NCBI GenBank assembly: GCA_963808455.1 | Contig: CAWEHT010000306.1 | Coordinates: 1 to 20,911, forward strand | DNA from: CAWEHT01 sp963808455 | GTDB taxonomy: Bacteria > Chloroflexota > Anaerolineae > CG2-30-64-16 | Length of the DNA stretch: 20,911 bases | Direction: 5' to 3' | In this document: in pieces, positions 7,170 through 16,087 of the stretch | How the letters are laid out: each line of letters opens with the position of its first letter | Position numbering within the stretch: position 1 is the stretch's first letter | Translations under genes and position numbers: made by a program | The notes under the pieces: model-generated | The model's input: the letters and a program-made list of their open reading frames with translations, nothing else | The model's database searches: none | What the model was told of the DNA's origin: nothing

Positions 7170-8633
7170 ATGCAAGCTGTGAGCAAAGTCTGGGCTGATG
7201 CCCGCCTCGGTGCTGGATCGCCAAGGGTGAAGGAGCTGGCGGTCGCCGTCGCCCTGGCGATCCTGCTGGGGCTGGCAGTGGTCCACGTGCCTGCCCTCGA
7301 TGTCCTGCTTGCCATTGCAGGCATCCTGGCCGTGTATCTGACCTTTGTCCGTCCCGAGGCGACGATTCTCTTCATGCTGGCCTTGACCACGGAACTGATA
7401 CCGGCGCGCTTGAACCCCTATCTGCGCTTCGGTGGGCGCGGTGTTTTCGTGTCGGATCTTGTGCTGGCGCTGCTCTTTGGCGTAATGGCTCTGCGGCTGC
7501 TTGCCGATCGTCGCCTCGCGGTTCGGAAGACGCCTTTGGGCCTGCCCATCTTGCTGTTCGCCGGTGCGACGGTGCTGGGCGCGTACACTGCTCTCAGGGG
7601 CGGCACGCCGTTCAGTCTCACAACTGAGGACGGCCGTACGTTCTTGTACTACACAATCTTCTTTGTCGTCATCAACTTGATCCGAACGAGGGAGCAACTG
7701 CTCTTGTTGGCGAAGGGGGTGCTCCTTGTAGGGGCCGCCGTTGCAGCTACAACGACACTTCAGGCCGTGCTTGGCCGGACAGCGGGCCTGGTTAGCCAGT
7801 CGCTCCTGTTCACCGAGAGCAACGCGGCCGGGTCGGTAGTTCGCTTCTACGCCATGGGCACAGCCACAGAGTTCGCTACCTGCATGGTGGCCCTGGTGGC
7901 GCTTACGCTCGAGGACTCTGGGCGCTGGCGCTGGCTGGCAGCGTTCCTGGTGCTCATCACCGGTGCCAGCCTGATCCTGACCCTGGATCGGAACCTGCTG
8001 ATTGGCGCATTTCTCGGCGTAGTGATCCTGCTGTGGTTGACGCGCAAGGTTGGTTGGGGCCGGCTCGGCCTCAACCTGGTTCTCGTGATCGCAATGGCCA
8101 TCGCGGCGCTGCTGGCATTGGCGGCCACCGGCCTGCAGGCCAAGTTGTTGGCCTACATTCCGGTCTTTACCGCGCGGTTCGCCGACCTGTTCGGAGGCGC
8201 GGCTCTGTCGCCCACCGAAACGCTGGCCTGGCGACTCCGGGAACTGCACTATGCGCTTCCCGTCTTGCAACAGCATCCCCTTTTCGGGATTGGGCTCGAC
8301 ACCGCCTACCGGCCGTCCTTCTACTACGGGGACACGCTGGAGAGCTACACGGAGAATGCATACGTCGGGCTTTGGTTGGAGACAGGGTTGCCAGGTCTGA
8401 TCGCTTTCGCATGGTTTTCCATCGTCTTTCTGGTGCGTGGTTTTCGCAACTGGCGACGAGTGAATGATCCCTTGTTGAAAAGCACTACCCTGGGCTTCAC
8501 CCTGGCTTTCCTGGCCCTGGGGGCCAGCAATGTTGTGACACCGTTCTTCATAATCAACTGGAGCATGCTGGTTGTTCCCATAATGTTTGGCATAAATGAG
8601 CTCACGTACGCCCTTGGAATGGAGAGCGCATGA
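7170..8633 (+). CDS. wzy: Wzy-like O-antigen polymerase / O-antigen ligase-family membrane protein
   Basis: The 487-residue, strongly hydrophobic protein has about ten or more predicted membrane helices and one large external loop near residues 330-395, the topology of the Wzy/WaaL family. The loop holds HPLFGIGLDTAYRP (Gly-x-Gly from residue 373), followed by ENAYVGLWLETGLPGLIAF, the conserved C-terminal stretch of the Wzy_C domain. It begins one base after the aminotransferase stop; no strong Shine-Dalgarno is seen. Polymerase rather than ligase is inferred from its place between sugar synthesis genes and a Wzx flippase in a locus with a Wzc partner. Confidence 0.82.
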   Translation: MQAVSKVWADARLGAGSPRVKELAVAVALAILLGLAVVHVPALDVLLAIAGILAVYLTFVRPEATILFMLALTTELIPARLNPYLRFGGRGVFVSDLVLALLFGVMALRLLADRRLAVRKTPLGLPILLFAGATVLGAYTALRGGTPFSLTTEDGRTFLYYTIFFVVINLIRTREQLLLLAKGVLLVGAAVAATTTLQAVLGRTAGLVSQSLLFTESNAAGSVVRFYAMGTATEFATCMVALVALTLEDSGRWRWLAAFLVLITGASLILTLDRNLLIGAFLGVVILLWLTRKVGWGRLGLNLVLVIAMAIAALLALAATGLQAKLLAYIPVFTARFADLFGGAALSPTETLAWRLRELHYALPVLQQHPLFGIGLDTAYRPSFYYGDTLESYTENAYVGLWLETGLPGLIAFAWFSIVFLVRGFRNWRRVNDPLLKSTTLGFTLAFLALGASNVVTPFFIINWSMLVVPIMFGINELTYALGMESA

Positions 8634-10068
8634 AGACCGCTCGGACCGTGCTGAAGAACACCACCGTCCTATTCGCCGCCGAAGGCCTATCCAGCGCCAT
8701 CAACGTCGGCTACGTCGCCGTGCTGGCACGTTACATTCATGTTGCCGGCATGGGCGAGATCAGCACGGCGCAGGCCATGGCGTCCACTCTGATCGTGCTG
8801 GTCAGCTTCGGGTTCAGCCAACTCATCATTCGCGAAATGGCCGCTACGCCGAGCCGTGCAAGCGCCCTTGTCACAAATGTCGTTGCCATGCGGTTGGCCT
8901 TGGCCGCGGGTTACTGCGTCTTCATCTGGCTCGTGATCCGGTCTGCACATTATCAGCCCGAACTGGCCGCAATGGTCTACCTGTACACCGTTAACGCGAT
9001 TCTCGGTACGCTTGTCAACGTCAGTTTCACGATTTTCCAGGCTTTTGAGCAGATGCAGTGGGTGCTCCTGGTTGGGGTGCTGAAAGACATTTTGGGCGCG
9101 ATCCTGGGCCTGGTGGTCATCCTCCTGCATAAGAGCCTCCTGGCCATCGTGGAGGTTTCCGTGTTGGCCTCTGCGCTGCAGATCTGCGTGGCCTACTTTG
9201 TGGTCAGGCACAGGTTCGCGATCGCGGGGCGCCTATCGATTGGGTGCTGTGCAAGAAGTTGTTCGTGGCCGCGATCCCGTTTGCGGCGATTCCGATCTAT
9301 TATCTCGCAACCTATTCGCTGAACACTTTGATTCTCTCTGTGCATCGCCCGCTTGCGGAGGTCGGTGCATTCGGGGCAGCAGCCAACATCAGCGTCGTGC
9401 TGATCACCATCCCCACGGTCTTCACGCGGGCCGTCTTCCCCGTTTTTTCCCGATTGTTTTCGCGCGAGGGGAAAGACGCTTTGCGCGAGGCCTACGCCCG
9501 GTCCTACCACTACCTGCTCATCTTGGGTTTGGCTGTGTCGGTGGGGATTTTCATCACTGCCGACCGGATCATTCGCCTAATCTATGGTGGAGGGTTCGAG
9601 CAGGCAGTGCCGGCGCTCAAGATACTGGCCATCGGGATGATGCCGATGTTCTTGGGGCAACTCAACGGCAATCTCTTGCTCGCCATCGGGCGAGAGAGAC
9701 TTTTCATGATCACCGAAGGCATTATTGCCGTGCTGACCGTGGTGTTGAGCCTGGTGCTGGGCATCCGGTATGGGTATCTGGGCTCCTGCGTCGCCATCGT
9801 AACGCCGATAATCATTGGCTTCGTGTTCTATTCGGTGTGGTGCCATCGGTTGAACGGGCAGCCTCTGCCGCTCCGCGTCATGGGGCTGGTGGCGTTGGCC
9901 GGAGCGCTCATGGGCGCGTGCTCTTACTTTGCACTCCAAAGGCAGATCAACATGTTCGCCGTCATGCTCGTGGTGGGACCTCTCGCCTATGGGCTGGCGC
10001 TGTTCGGGTTGCGCGTAATAACAAGAGACGACATCGTTCTGTTGCGCCAGGCTTTGAACCTGGGCTAA
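8630..10068 (+). CDS. wzx: Wzx-like oligosaccharide flippase, MOP superfamily (one frameshift)
   Basis: Would flip the undecaprenyl-linked repeat unit across the inner membrane. ATG 8630 overlaps the polymerase stop by four bases (ATGA), with GGAG at 8619-8622. One G appears missing from a G-run near 9229, splitting the gene between frames 2 and 1; adding it gives about 479 residues. The N-terminal half begins LKNTTVLFAAEGLSSAINVGYVA-like helix 1 and continues with GFSQLIIREMA. The second half has RAVFPVFSRLFSREGK and GGGFEQAVPALKILAIGM, landmarks of polysaccharide flippases. About 12-14 helices are expected and hydrophobicity agrees. The homopolymer position makes a sequencing error likely. 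Confidence 0.85.
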
Positions 10069-10083
10069 CCATCGGGGCATGCA

Positions 10084-11288
10084 GTGCGCATTCTGTACAT
10101 TTTGGACAAGCTTCCATATCCGACCAACACCGGTGACAGGCTTCGAATTTACAACCTCGTGCGCCGAGTAGCCGCGTACCACGACGTGTGGTTGGCAATC
10201 CTGGCGGATGCTCCCGTAGAACCGGGCAGCTTGGCGCATATGCTTGAATTCTGCAAAGGTGTCGAGATCGTCCAGCGCAGGCGCCGGAACCCGCTGGCGC
10301 ACTTGCCGGGTGTCACGGCTTATGCGCTCCAGGGCAGGCCCGTGGAACTGAAGTTCAACGATTCTCGCGAGCTGAGGACCAGGATCAGGCGCCTCAGTTC
10401 CGGCGTGAAGTTCGACATCGTGCAGATCGAGCATTCTTATATGGCGCTCTATGCCGATGCGGTGACTCCACACCGGGGAACCAAGCCGCGTCCTGGATTT
10501 TCACAATGTGGAATCCAGCCAAAGCGATCGCGTGGCGCACGTCGAATCCCAGCCGGGCGCGAGGGCGCGGGCATGGCTCGACAGCAGGATGATGCGCCGA
10601 TGGGAGACCGCGCTACGCCGAGCGCTTTGACCGCTGCCTCACGTGTTCCGCAACTGACCGCAACCTGCTATTGGCTTTCAACCGGCGTCTGCGTGTGGAG
10701 GTCGTGCCGAACGGTGTAGACGTCGATGCATACCAGCCGCTCTCTGACGGCCCCGAGGGTTGCTCCTTGCTCTTCGTTGGCACGATGAGCTACACGCCTT
10801 CTGTGGATGCAATGCAGTACTTCTGCGGCGAGATCTTACCGCGAATCAGGCAAAGCCAGGATGTTGACCTTTGGATAGTCGGAAGAGACCCGACAGCCTC
10901 CGTCATGCAGCTTCAGGGCGGCGGTGTGGTAGTCACCGGACAGGTGGCCGACGTCGTGCCCTACTATCGCAGGTGCAACGTGGCCATCGCGCCACTCAGG
11001 GCGGGGAGTGGCACTCGTCTCAAGATACTGGAAGCCATGGCTCTTGGCCGGCCCATCGTCACCACCAGCATCGGGTGCGAAGGGCTGAACGTCGTCGATG
11101 AGCGGGATCTGATGATCGCCGATACTCCGGCGGAATTTGCTGCGCGGACTGTGCGGCTGCTCGGTGATCATGCTCTCGCCCGGCAGCTGGCGGCGAATGC
11201 CCGGCGACTGGTTGTGGACCATTATGATTGGGATGTGTTGGCCGAGCGCTTATTGGGAGTATACGAGTGCCTCCGACACGAGAGCTGA
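10084..11288 (+). CDS. GT4-type glycosyltransferase (two frameshifts)
   Basis: Extra bases near 10486 and 10619 break it into frames 1, 2 and 3; repaired it is about 400 residues of continuous GT-B protein. Seen: N-terminal ILYILDKLPYPTNTGDRLR with the glycine-containing loop of retaining GT-B enzymes, FDIVQIEHSYMALY, then in frame 2 LDFHNVESSQSDRVA, then VEVVPNGVDVDAYQP, LLFVGTMSYTPSVDAM, and the donor-site segment GSGTRLKILEAMALGRPIVTT. This pattern resembles sugar transferases found in exopolysaccharide clusters (the TIGR03087-like group). The start is GTG 10084; only a weak GGGG precedes it. Donor and acceptor sugars are unknown. Confidence 0.8.
11255..11259 (+). promoter_or_regulatory. 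Shine-Dalgarno deciding a GTG start
   Basis: GGGAG sits 7 bases before GTG 11267, inside the preceding glycosyltransferase. It favours GTG 11267 over an upstream TTG at 11228 in the same frame, whose added residues look like frame shadow of the preceding gene. Confidence 0.5.
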
Positions 11289-12400
11289 CGCCGGGAGACC
11301 GGCCTGGGCGGCTAAGGATCGCATATCTCGACTACGTGTTCGGTGAATACTCCACGCGCCTTGTCAATGCACTGGCGCGGGATGCCGACGTGCTGTTGTT
11401 GATGCCGATCCAGGTTGCCAGGCCGTATCTGCCGACGCTCAATCCCTCGGTTTCCTACGACCCGTTCGCCACGCCGCGCTTGCGCCAGCCCCTGGCGCAG
11501 ATGCGCATGGTCGCATCGCTCGTGCGCAAGATCCGCGCCTTCAGGGCGGACGTGATTCACGTGCAACAGGGCCATTTGTGGTTCAATCTCGCGCTCCCCC
11601 TGGTGGCGGGCTATCCCCTTGTGGTCACGATCCATGATGTGGTCCATCACCCTGGAGATCGATATTCACAACCGGTGCCACAGCCGCTTCTTGACCTGGG
11701 GTACCGGCGGGCCGACGAAGTGATCGTGCACGCGCCGCAGCTCAAGCCGCTGGTCAACCGGCGTCTCGGTATTCCAGCTGCCAAGGTCCATGTGATTCCC
11801 CATGTGACGATGGGGAATGATTCCGCGCAAGCTGAGGAGTTCGCGTATCGCCACACCATCCTGTTCTTTGGTCGCATATGGCCTTACAAGGGGCTCGACT
11901 ATTTGATCCGGGCTGAGCCTTTGATCAGCGAAGCGGTGCCGGATGTGAGGATTGTGATCGCCGGCAAGGGCGAGGACCTCGGACGCTATCGCCAGATGAT
12001 GGTGCATGCCGAGCGCTTCACCGTTCACAACGCTGAAGTGACCGACGACGAACGAGCCGAGTTGTTTGCGAAGTCCGCCGTGGTCGTCTTGCCATACATC
12101 GAGGCATCTCAGAGCGGCGTAATCCCGGTAGCTTACAATGCCGGCAGACCGGTGGTCGCAACTGCTGTGGGCGGGCTGCCTGCCATGGTCGATGACGGCG
12201 TCACCGGTTGCCTTGTGCCGCCGTGCGATGAAAAGTCACTAGCCGCGGCGATTGTCCACCTCTTGCTGGACGACGAATTGCGCAGGCAAATGGGCCGCAG
12301 TGCCAAGCGCAAGGTCGAAGCGGAATGCGCGCCTGATGTCATAGCCGGGCAGATCCTGGCTGTGTACCGGGCGGCGATCGGTGATCGTGGAGGCTGTTAG
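11267..12400 (+). CDS. GT4 glycosyltransferase
   Basis: The 377-residue GT-B enzyme has an intact frame. The acceptor-side domain contains ADVIHVQQGHLWFNLALPL and VVTIHDVVHHPGD. The donor-side domain contains ILFFGRIWPYKGLDYLIRA (the usual phosphate-binding Arg/Lys region), VIAGKGEDL, and a typical EX7E-like segment EASQSGVIPVAYNAGRPVVAT followed by VGGLPAMVDDGVTGCLVPP. The GTG start overlaps the preceding gene by 22 bases. It is one of three glycosyltransferases in a row, so presumably adds one sugar of the repeat unit. Specificity cannot be read from sequence. Confidence 0.88.
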   Translation: MPPTRELTPGDRPGRLRIAYLDYVFGEYSTRLVNALARDADVLLLMPIQVARPYLPTLNPSVSYDPFATPRLRQPLAQMRMVASLVRKIRAFRADVIHVQQGHLWFNLALPLVAGYPLVVTIHDVVHHPGDRYSQPVPQPLLDLGYRRADEVIVHAPQLKPLVNRRLGIPAAKVHVIPHVTMGNDSAQAEEFAYRHTILFFGRIWPYKGLDYLIRAEPLISEAVPDVRIVIAGKGEDLGRYRQMMVHAERFTVHNAEVTDDERAELFAKSAVVVLPYIEASQSGVIPVAYNAGRPVVATAVGGLPAMVDDGVTGCLVPPCDEKSLAAAIVHLLLDDELRRQMGRSAKRKVEAECAPDVIAGQILAVYRAAIGDRGGC

Positions 12401-12483
12401 GTGGGTGAGCATGAACGCCGGGCGGTCAGGCAGGGCGTGCCGTTGCGTGTCTGGCAAGCTGGCTGGGAAGGAGTTGTACGCTG

Positions 12484-13686
12484 ATGCGAGCGCCTGACAC
12501 CAAGACGGCGAGCGTCTCCCATGTGGCGCCTCGTCCACGCGTGTTGGTGGTCGGCCCGCTTTTTCCTCAAGGCGGGGGCGTTGGCATGGTCGATCAGACA
12601 CTGCTGACATGCCAGCTGGCAGAGCACTTCGACATGCGGCATCTGAACATCGGCCGTGGCGCGGCCGGAAGAGGGAAAGAAGGCAGGCTGGCCCTGGTCA
12701 ACATGTACTACTTCCTCGCCCAGGCTTGCCGGCTCCTAGGGCGGCTCATCTGGCAGCGCCCCGCCATCATGCATCAAACGCTGACCCACAGCATAGGGCT
12801 CTGGAAAGAGTCGTGTTTTGTGCTCATGGCACGCCTCTTCGGCGTGCGGGTGGTTGGCCACGTGCATGGCAGCCGCCTCAAGCCACAGTACGAGGCGCGT
12901 GGCCCGGTGCTGCGCTGGTTGACGAGGGCGGCCCTCCGCCTTCCGCACGCCGTGATCGTACTGAACGAGCCGTACCGGGCACTCTTGGCACAGATTATTT
13001 CGCCTTTGACGACTCTAGCCCTTGTGCCCAACAGCGTTAACATGGCGGTCGCCCAGGCCGCGGAAGGGCGCACTCCCGAGCCACCGGAAGACTGTAACGT
13101 CTTGTTCATCGGCTTTCTCGGCTCGCGAAAGGGCGTGCCGGATGCCTTGCGGGCCATACCCCTGGTCCACCGCGAGCTGCCCCAGGCACGGTTTGTCTTC
13201 GCCGGACCATATGATCCCGCGCCGGATCGGGCGCGAGTCGAAGCGCAGTGCCAAGCCGCGGAAGCGGCGGGTGATGCCGTCTTCCCGGGTCTGGTGACTG
13301 GTGCGGCCAAGGTGAAGCTGTTGGAGAAGGCCACCATTTTCATCTTGCCATCCTATCATGAGAATCTGCCGGTGGCTATTCTGGACGCCATGGCCATGGG
13401 ATTGCCGATCGTAAGTACGCCGGTCGCCGGCATCCCGGAGATAGTCGAGGATGGGTGCAACGGGTTCCTGGTCCAACCTGGTGATTTTCAGTCCCTAGCC
13501 GATCGCATCGTCCGCCTCGCTCGCGATCCTGAGCTGCGGATGGCTATGGGCCAGGCGAATGTTGAGAAATATTGCCGGCAGTATCACCCCAAAGTGTTCG
13601 CCGCCAGGATTGAACAGCTCTACTACAAGGTATTGGCAGGGCAGCAGTCGGGCGAAGTGACTGCTCCAAATGCGGTTGAGCCGTGA
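12484..13686 (+). CDS. GT4 glycosyltransferase
   Basis: 400 residues, intact. After about 18 unstructured residues, VLVVGPLFPQGGGVGMVDQ forms the N-terminal GT-B strand and glycine loop. RVVGHVHGSRLKPQYEARG follows, then VIVLNEPYR and LVPNSVNM. The C-terminal domain has LFIGFLGSRKGVPDALRAI, FVFAGPYDPAP, and LPSYHENLPVAILDAMAMG followed by PIVSTPVAGIPEIVEDGCNG, the standard donor-binding EX7E region. It starts at ATG 12484 with GAAGGAG about ten bases upstream. An 83-base gap separates it from the previous gene and no feature is seen in that gap. Substrate unknown. Confidence 0.88.
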   Translation: MRAPDTKTASVSHVAPRPRVLVVGPLFPQGGGVGMVDQTLLTCQLAEHFDMRHLNIGRGAAGRGKEGRLALVNMYYFLAQACRLLGRLIWQRPAIMHQTLTHSIGLWKESCFVLMARLFGVRVVGHVHGSRLKPQYEARGPVLRWLTRAALRLPHAVIVLNEPYRALLAQIISPLTTLALVPNSVNMAVAQAAEGRTPEPPEDCNVLFIGFLGSRKGVPDALRAIPLVHRELPQARFVFAGPYDPAPDRARVEAQCQAAEAAGDAVFPGLVTGAAKVKLLEKATIFILPSYHENLPVAILDAMAMGLPIVSTPVAGIPEIVEDGCNGFLVQPGDFQSLADRIVRLARDPELRMAMGQANVEKYCRQYHPKVFAARIEQLYYKVLAGQQSGEVTAPNAVEP

Positions 13687-13695
13687 GAGGGCGAA

Positions 13696-14970
13696 ATGAA
13701 GGTGCCAACCTGGGCCTTTCGGACCCGGTCAAGTGTGGCCATGCGAAGTGAAGCTAGCACGCGCGCAGATGTTGCCATAGCCGATGGCAGGCACGACGCC
13801 TTGGCGACCGAGCCGGGCGCGATCATCATGGGAAATGAGTATCAAGCCCTTGGGCTGTTGCGACAGCTCAGTGTGGATGGTGTGAGTTGTGTGCTCATTG
13901 ATCAGCACCCCCTGGGACCTGCGCTGTTCTCGCGTTTCCGTTGGCGCTTTCACCGGGCACCCGGTTACAGCAGCGAGGAATTCTGGCCATGGTTAGTCAC
14001 GCTGGCCACGCGGTATGGCTACCTTGGATGGGTGTTGATCCCAACGGACGACGAACAAGTCCGGCAGCTGGCCGAACATTACGATGAAGCGCAAGCGCTC
14101 TTTCGTTACGCGGGGCTGCCCTGGGAGTCATATCGGCTGATATACGACAAGCGGATTGCGCACGAGTGGGCGCGCCTCCTGGGGGTTGACGCTCCGCGGA
14201 GCTTTATTCCGATGCGACGGGATGAACTGCCGGGACCGGGCCTCCCTTTTCCCGTTATCATCAAGCCGGCCATCAAGCGAACGTTCAGCCGCTACAGCAA
14301 GAAAAAGGCCATCCGGGTGGAGTCGCCAAGCGATCTGCGCGACATGCTGAGCCATCATCTGGCATCCGTGCCGGTGGAAGAGCTGATGTATCAGGAGATC
14401 GTCCCCGGCGACGGGCGATACCAGTGGTCGTATGCCGGATTTTTTCTGAACGGAGAGCCTGTAGCGGCCTTTACTGCCTGCCGTCGTCGTCAACATCCGC
14501 CTGATTTCGGGCGTGCCAGCACGTATGTTGTGGCTTTGCACGATGAAGAGGTCGAGGCGAAAAGCCGACGGCTGTTGGCAGCGCTGGCCTACACGGGCCT
14601 CGCCGAGGTCGAATGGAAACGAGACCCACGCGACGGAACGCTGAAGTTTCTGGAGATAAATGCCCGCTCGTGGGGCTGGCACACCCTGGCCACACGAGTG
14701 GTGGGCGATGTGCCCAAGATGTTGTTTGACTACTTGCTTTGCGGCGCAGTGAATCCGGTGGAGCCCAAGTACGGAAGCCGCTGGGTTAAGTGGATCACGG
14801 ATGTGCCGGTAGCGCTTCATCTCTTCCGCCGGCGCGAGCTGAGCTGGCGCGAGTACGTAAGTGGCTTGCGGGGCGATCTCGTGTCCTGCGACTGGGAACG
14901 CTCGGACCCCGCTCCGTTCCTCCTGCAAGCGGCGTTGCTTCCCTACCTTATAGCCAAGCGAGGTTACTGA
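13696..14970 (+). CDS. ATP-grasp carboxylate-amine ligase-like protein
   Basis: ATP-grasp enzymes activate a carboxylate as acyl-phosphate and join it to an amine or thiol. The 424-residue protein has a pre-ATP-grasp domain (IIMGNEYQALGLLRQL, LIPTDDEQVRQL), the ATP-binding lysine in FPVIIKPAIKR (Lys190), YQEIVPGDGRYQ, and the metal-binding FLEINARSWGWH (Glu320, Asn322). It resembles the predicted carboligases (COG3919-like) found in capsule and exopolysaccharide clusters. It lies 9 bases after a glycosyltransferase and just before a FemAB-like protein, which suggests a shared amide-forming decoration step. The substrate is unknown. The start at 13696 may be replaced by in-frame ATG 13741. Confidence 0.83.
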   Translation: MKVPTWAFRTRSSVAMRSEASTRADVAIADGRHDALATEPGAIIMGNEYQALGLLRQLSVDGVSCVLIDQHPLGPALFSRFRWRFHRAPGYSSEEFWPWLVTLATRYGYLGWVLIPTDDEQVRQLAEHYDEAQALFRYAGLPWESYRLIYDKRIAHEWARLLGVDAPRSFIPMRRDELPGPGLPFPVIIKPAIKRTFSRYSKKKAIRVESPSDLRDMLSHHLASVPVEELMYQEIVPGDGRYQWSYAGFFLNGEPVAAFTACRRRQHPPDFGRASTYVVALHDEEVEAKSRRLLAALAYTGLAEVEWKRDPRDGTLKFLEINARSWGWHTLATRVVGDVPKMLFDYLLCGAVNPVEPKYGSRWVKWITDVPVALHLFRRRELSWREYVSGLRGDLVSCDWERSDPAPFLLQAALLPYLIAKRGY

Positions 14971-15000
14971 TGGCGGCCCGGGTCGCCCTGGGCCGTGAAC

Positions 15001-15006
15001 GGGAGG
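15001..15006 (+). promoter_or_regulatory. Shine-Dalgarno deciding a TTG start
   Basis: GGGAGG ends 4 bases before TTG 15011. The spacing is short but fits better than for the in-frame ATG at 15023, 16 bases away. Confidence 0.4.
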
Positions 15007-15010
15007 TGCT

Positions 15011-16082
15011 TTGCAGCAATCTATGGCCATGCATGTAGTGCGGGACCTGCCTAAGGATAAATGGCGGCGCTTCGTGCTTGATCATCCAGACGGCAACATA
15101 TTCCACTCTCCTGAGATGCACCAAGTGTTCAGCCGGGCGATCGGGCACCTGCCGGAGCTCTGGGCCTGCCTGGGCGGCCACGAGGAGGTCCTCGCGCTCT
15201 TCACGCCGGTCCAGACAACGGTCAAGCCGGGGCTGCTTGCGTCGCTGTTGAACGCGAGCCGTGGCCTACGGCAGCGCGCTTTGTGTTCCCTCGGCAGGCG
15301 GTCAAGAGGCCCTGGCTCTGCTCATGCAGGCGTACCGAAACGAAAAGGCACGGGACAAGGTGTTGTTCACGGAACTGAGGCACGTTGCGGACGCGAGCGA
15401 AAGCCGGGCGACGCTCGAGCACAGCGGCTTCAAGCACGAAGAGCATCTCAACCTGCTCATTGACTTGACGAGACCAATTGACGAGACGTGGAGCCATGTC
15501 GCGCCACCCGCTCGCAGGGCGGTTGCGCGTTCGGTGAGACGAGGTCTGGTCGTCGAGGAGATGACCGATCGAACCTGTTTGCCCGTTATGTACGAGCTAT
15601 TGTCCAGCACATTTCAGCACGCGCAGGTGCCGCTGGCCGACATCTCCTTGTTCGAGGCAGCCTTCGACGTGCTTGTAAGCAAGGGCATGGCGCGGATCCT
15701 GCTGGCTCGGGCCGACGGGCAGTATGCCTCCACAATTGTCCAACTGCTCTACAAGGGCACGATCTTCGTCTGGTACATGGGGTTCGACAAAGCCATGCAT
15801 GACTTCTATCCAAACGATGCCATCACTTGGACATCGCTGCAATGGGGCTCGGAGCACGGCTTCAGTACCTTCGACTGGGGAGGAGCCGGGAGGCCCAACC
15901 AGCCGTACGGGCCGCGCAATTTCAAGGCGAAGTACGGCGGCCGTTTGGTGAACTATGGCCGCGCAACGTACGTGCACCGCCCGTTCGCGCTGGCGCTGAG
16001 CCGCATCGGATATGCAGTGTATCGCAGGGCTCTGTCCGCGAACGCTGCGCGCACCGCCACCAAGTATTGGACTATGGAGTAG
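15011..16082 (+). CDS. FemAB-like / GNAT-fold aminoacyl- or acyltransferase (one frameshift)
   Basis: An extra A near 15251 shifts frame 2 to 3; without it the protein is about 356 residues and reads through LLTRAVAYGS, the expected family segment. Seen: N-terminal WRRFVLDHPDGNIFHSPEM (the usual nI-h-hpeW-type opening), central NLLIDLTRPIDETWSHVAP with a basic AVARSVRRG helix, and the C-terminal GNAT core SEHGFSTFDWGGAGRPNQPYG, FKAKYGG. FemAB proteins move amino acids from tRNA to peptidoglycan precursors. The variants in exopolysaccharide clusters have unproven donors. Its neighbour, the ATP-grasp ligase, makes an amide decoration of the glycan a reasonable inference. Starts at TTG 15011. 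Confidence 0.8.
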
Positions 16083-16087
16083 GCAAT

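Noticed and set aside
7149..8276. 375-residue open frame on the minus strand
   Set aside because: Antisense to the hydrophobic polymerase gene; very rich in Gln, Arg and His, as expected from reading a membrane-protein gene backwards. No family recognised.
9198..10136. 312-residue plus-strand open frame within the flippase region
   Set aside because: It overlaps the flippase C-terminal half in another frame and is rich in Arg/His/Gly without membrane helices; the frame with flippase motifs is the coding one.
12411..12497. 28-codon open frame between two glycosyltransferases
   Set aside because: Too short and without any recognisable feature; it overlaps the start of the next gene.
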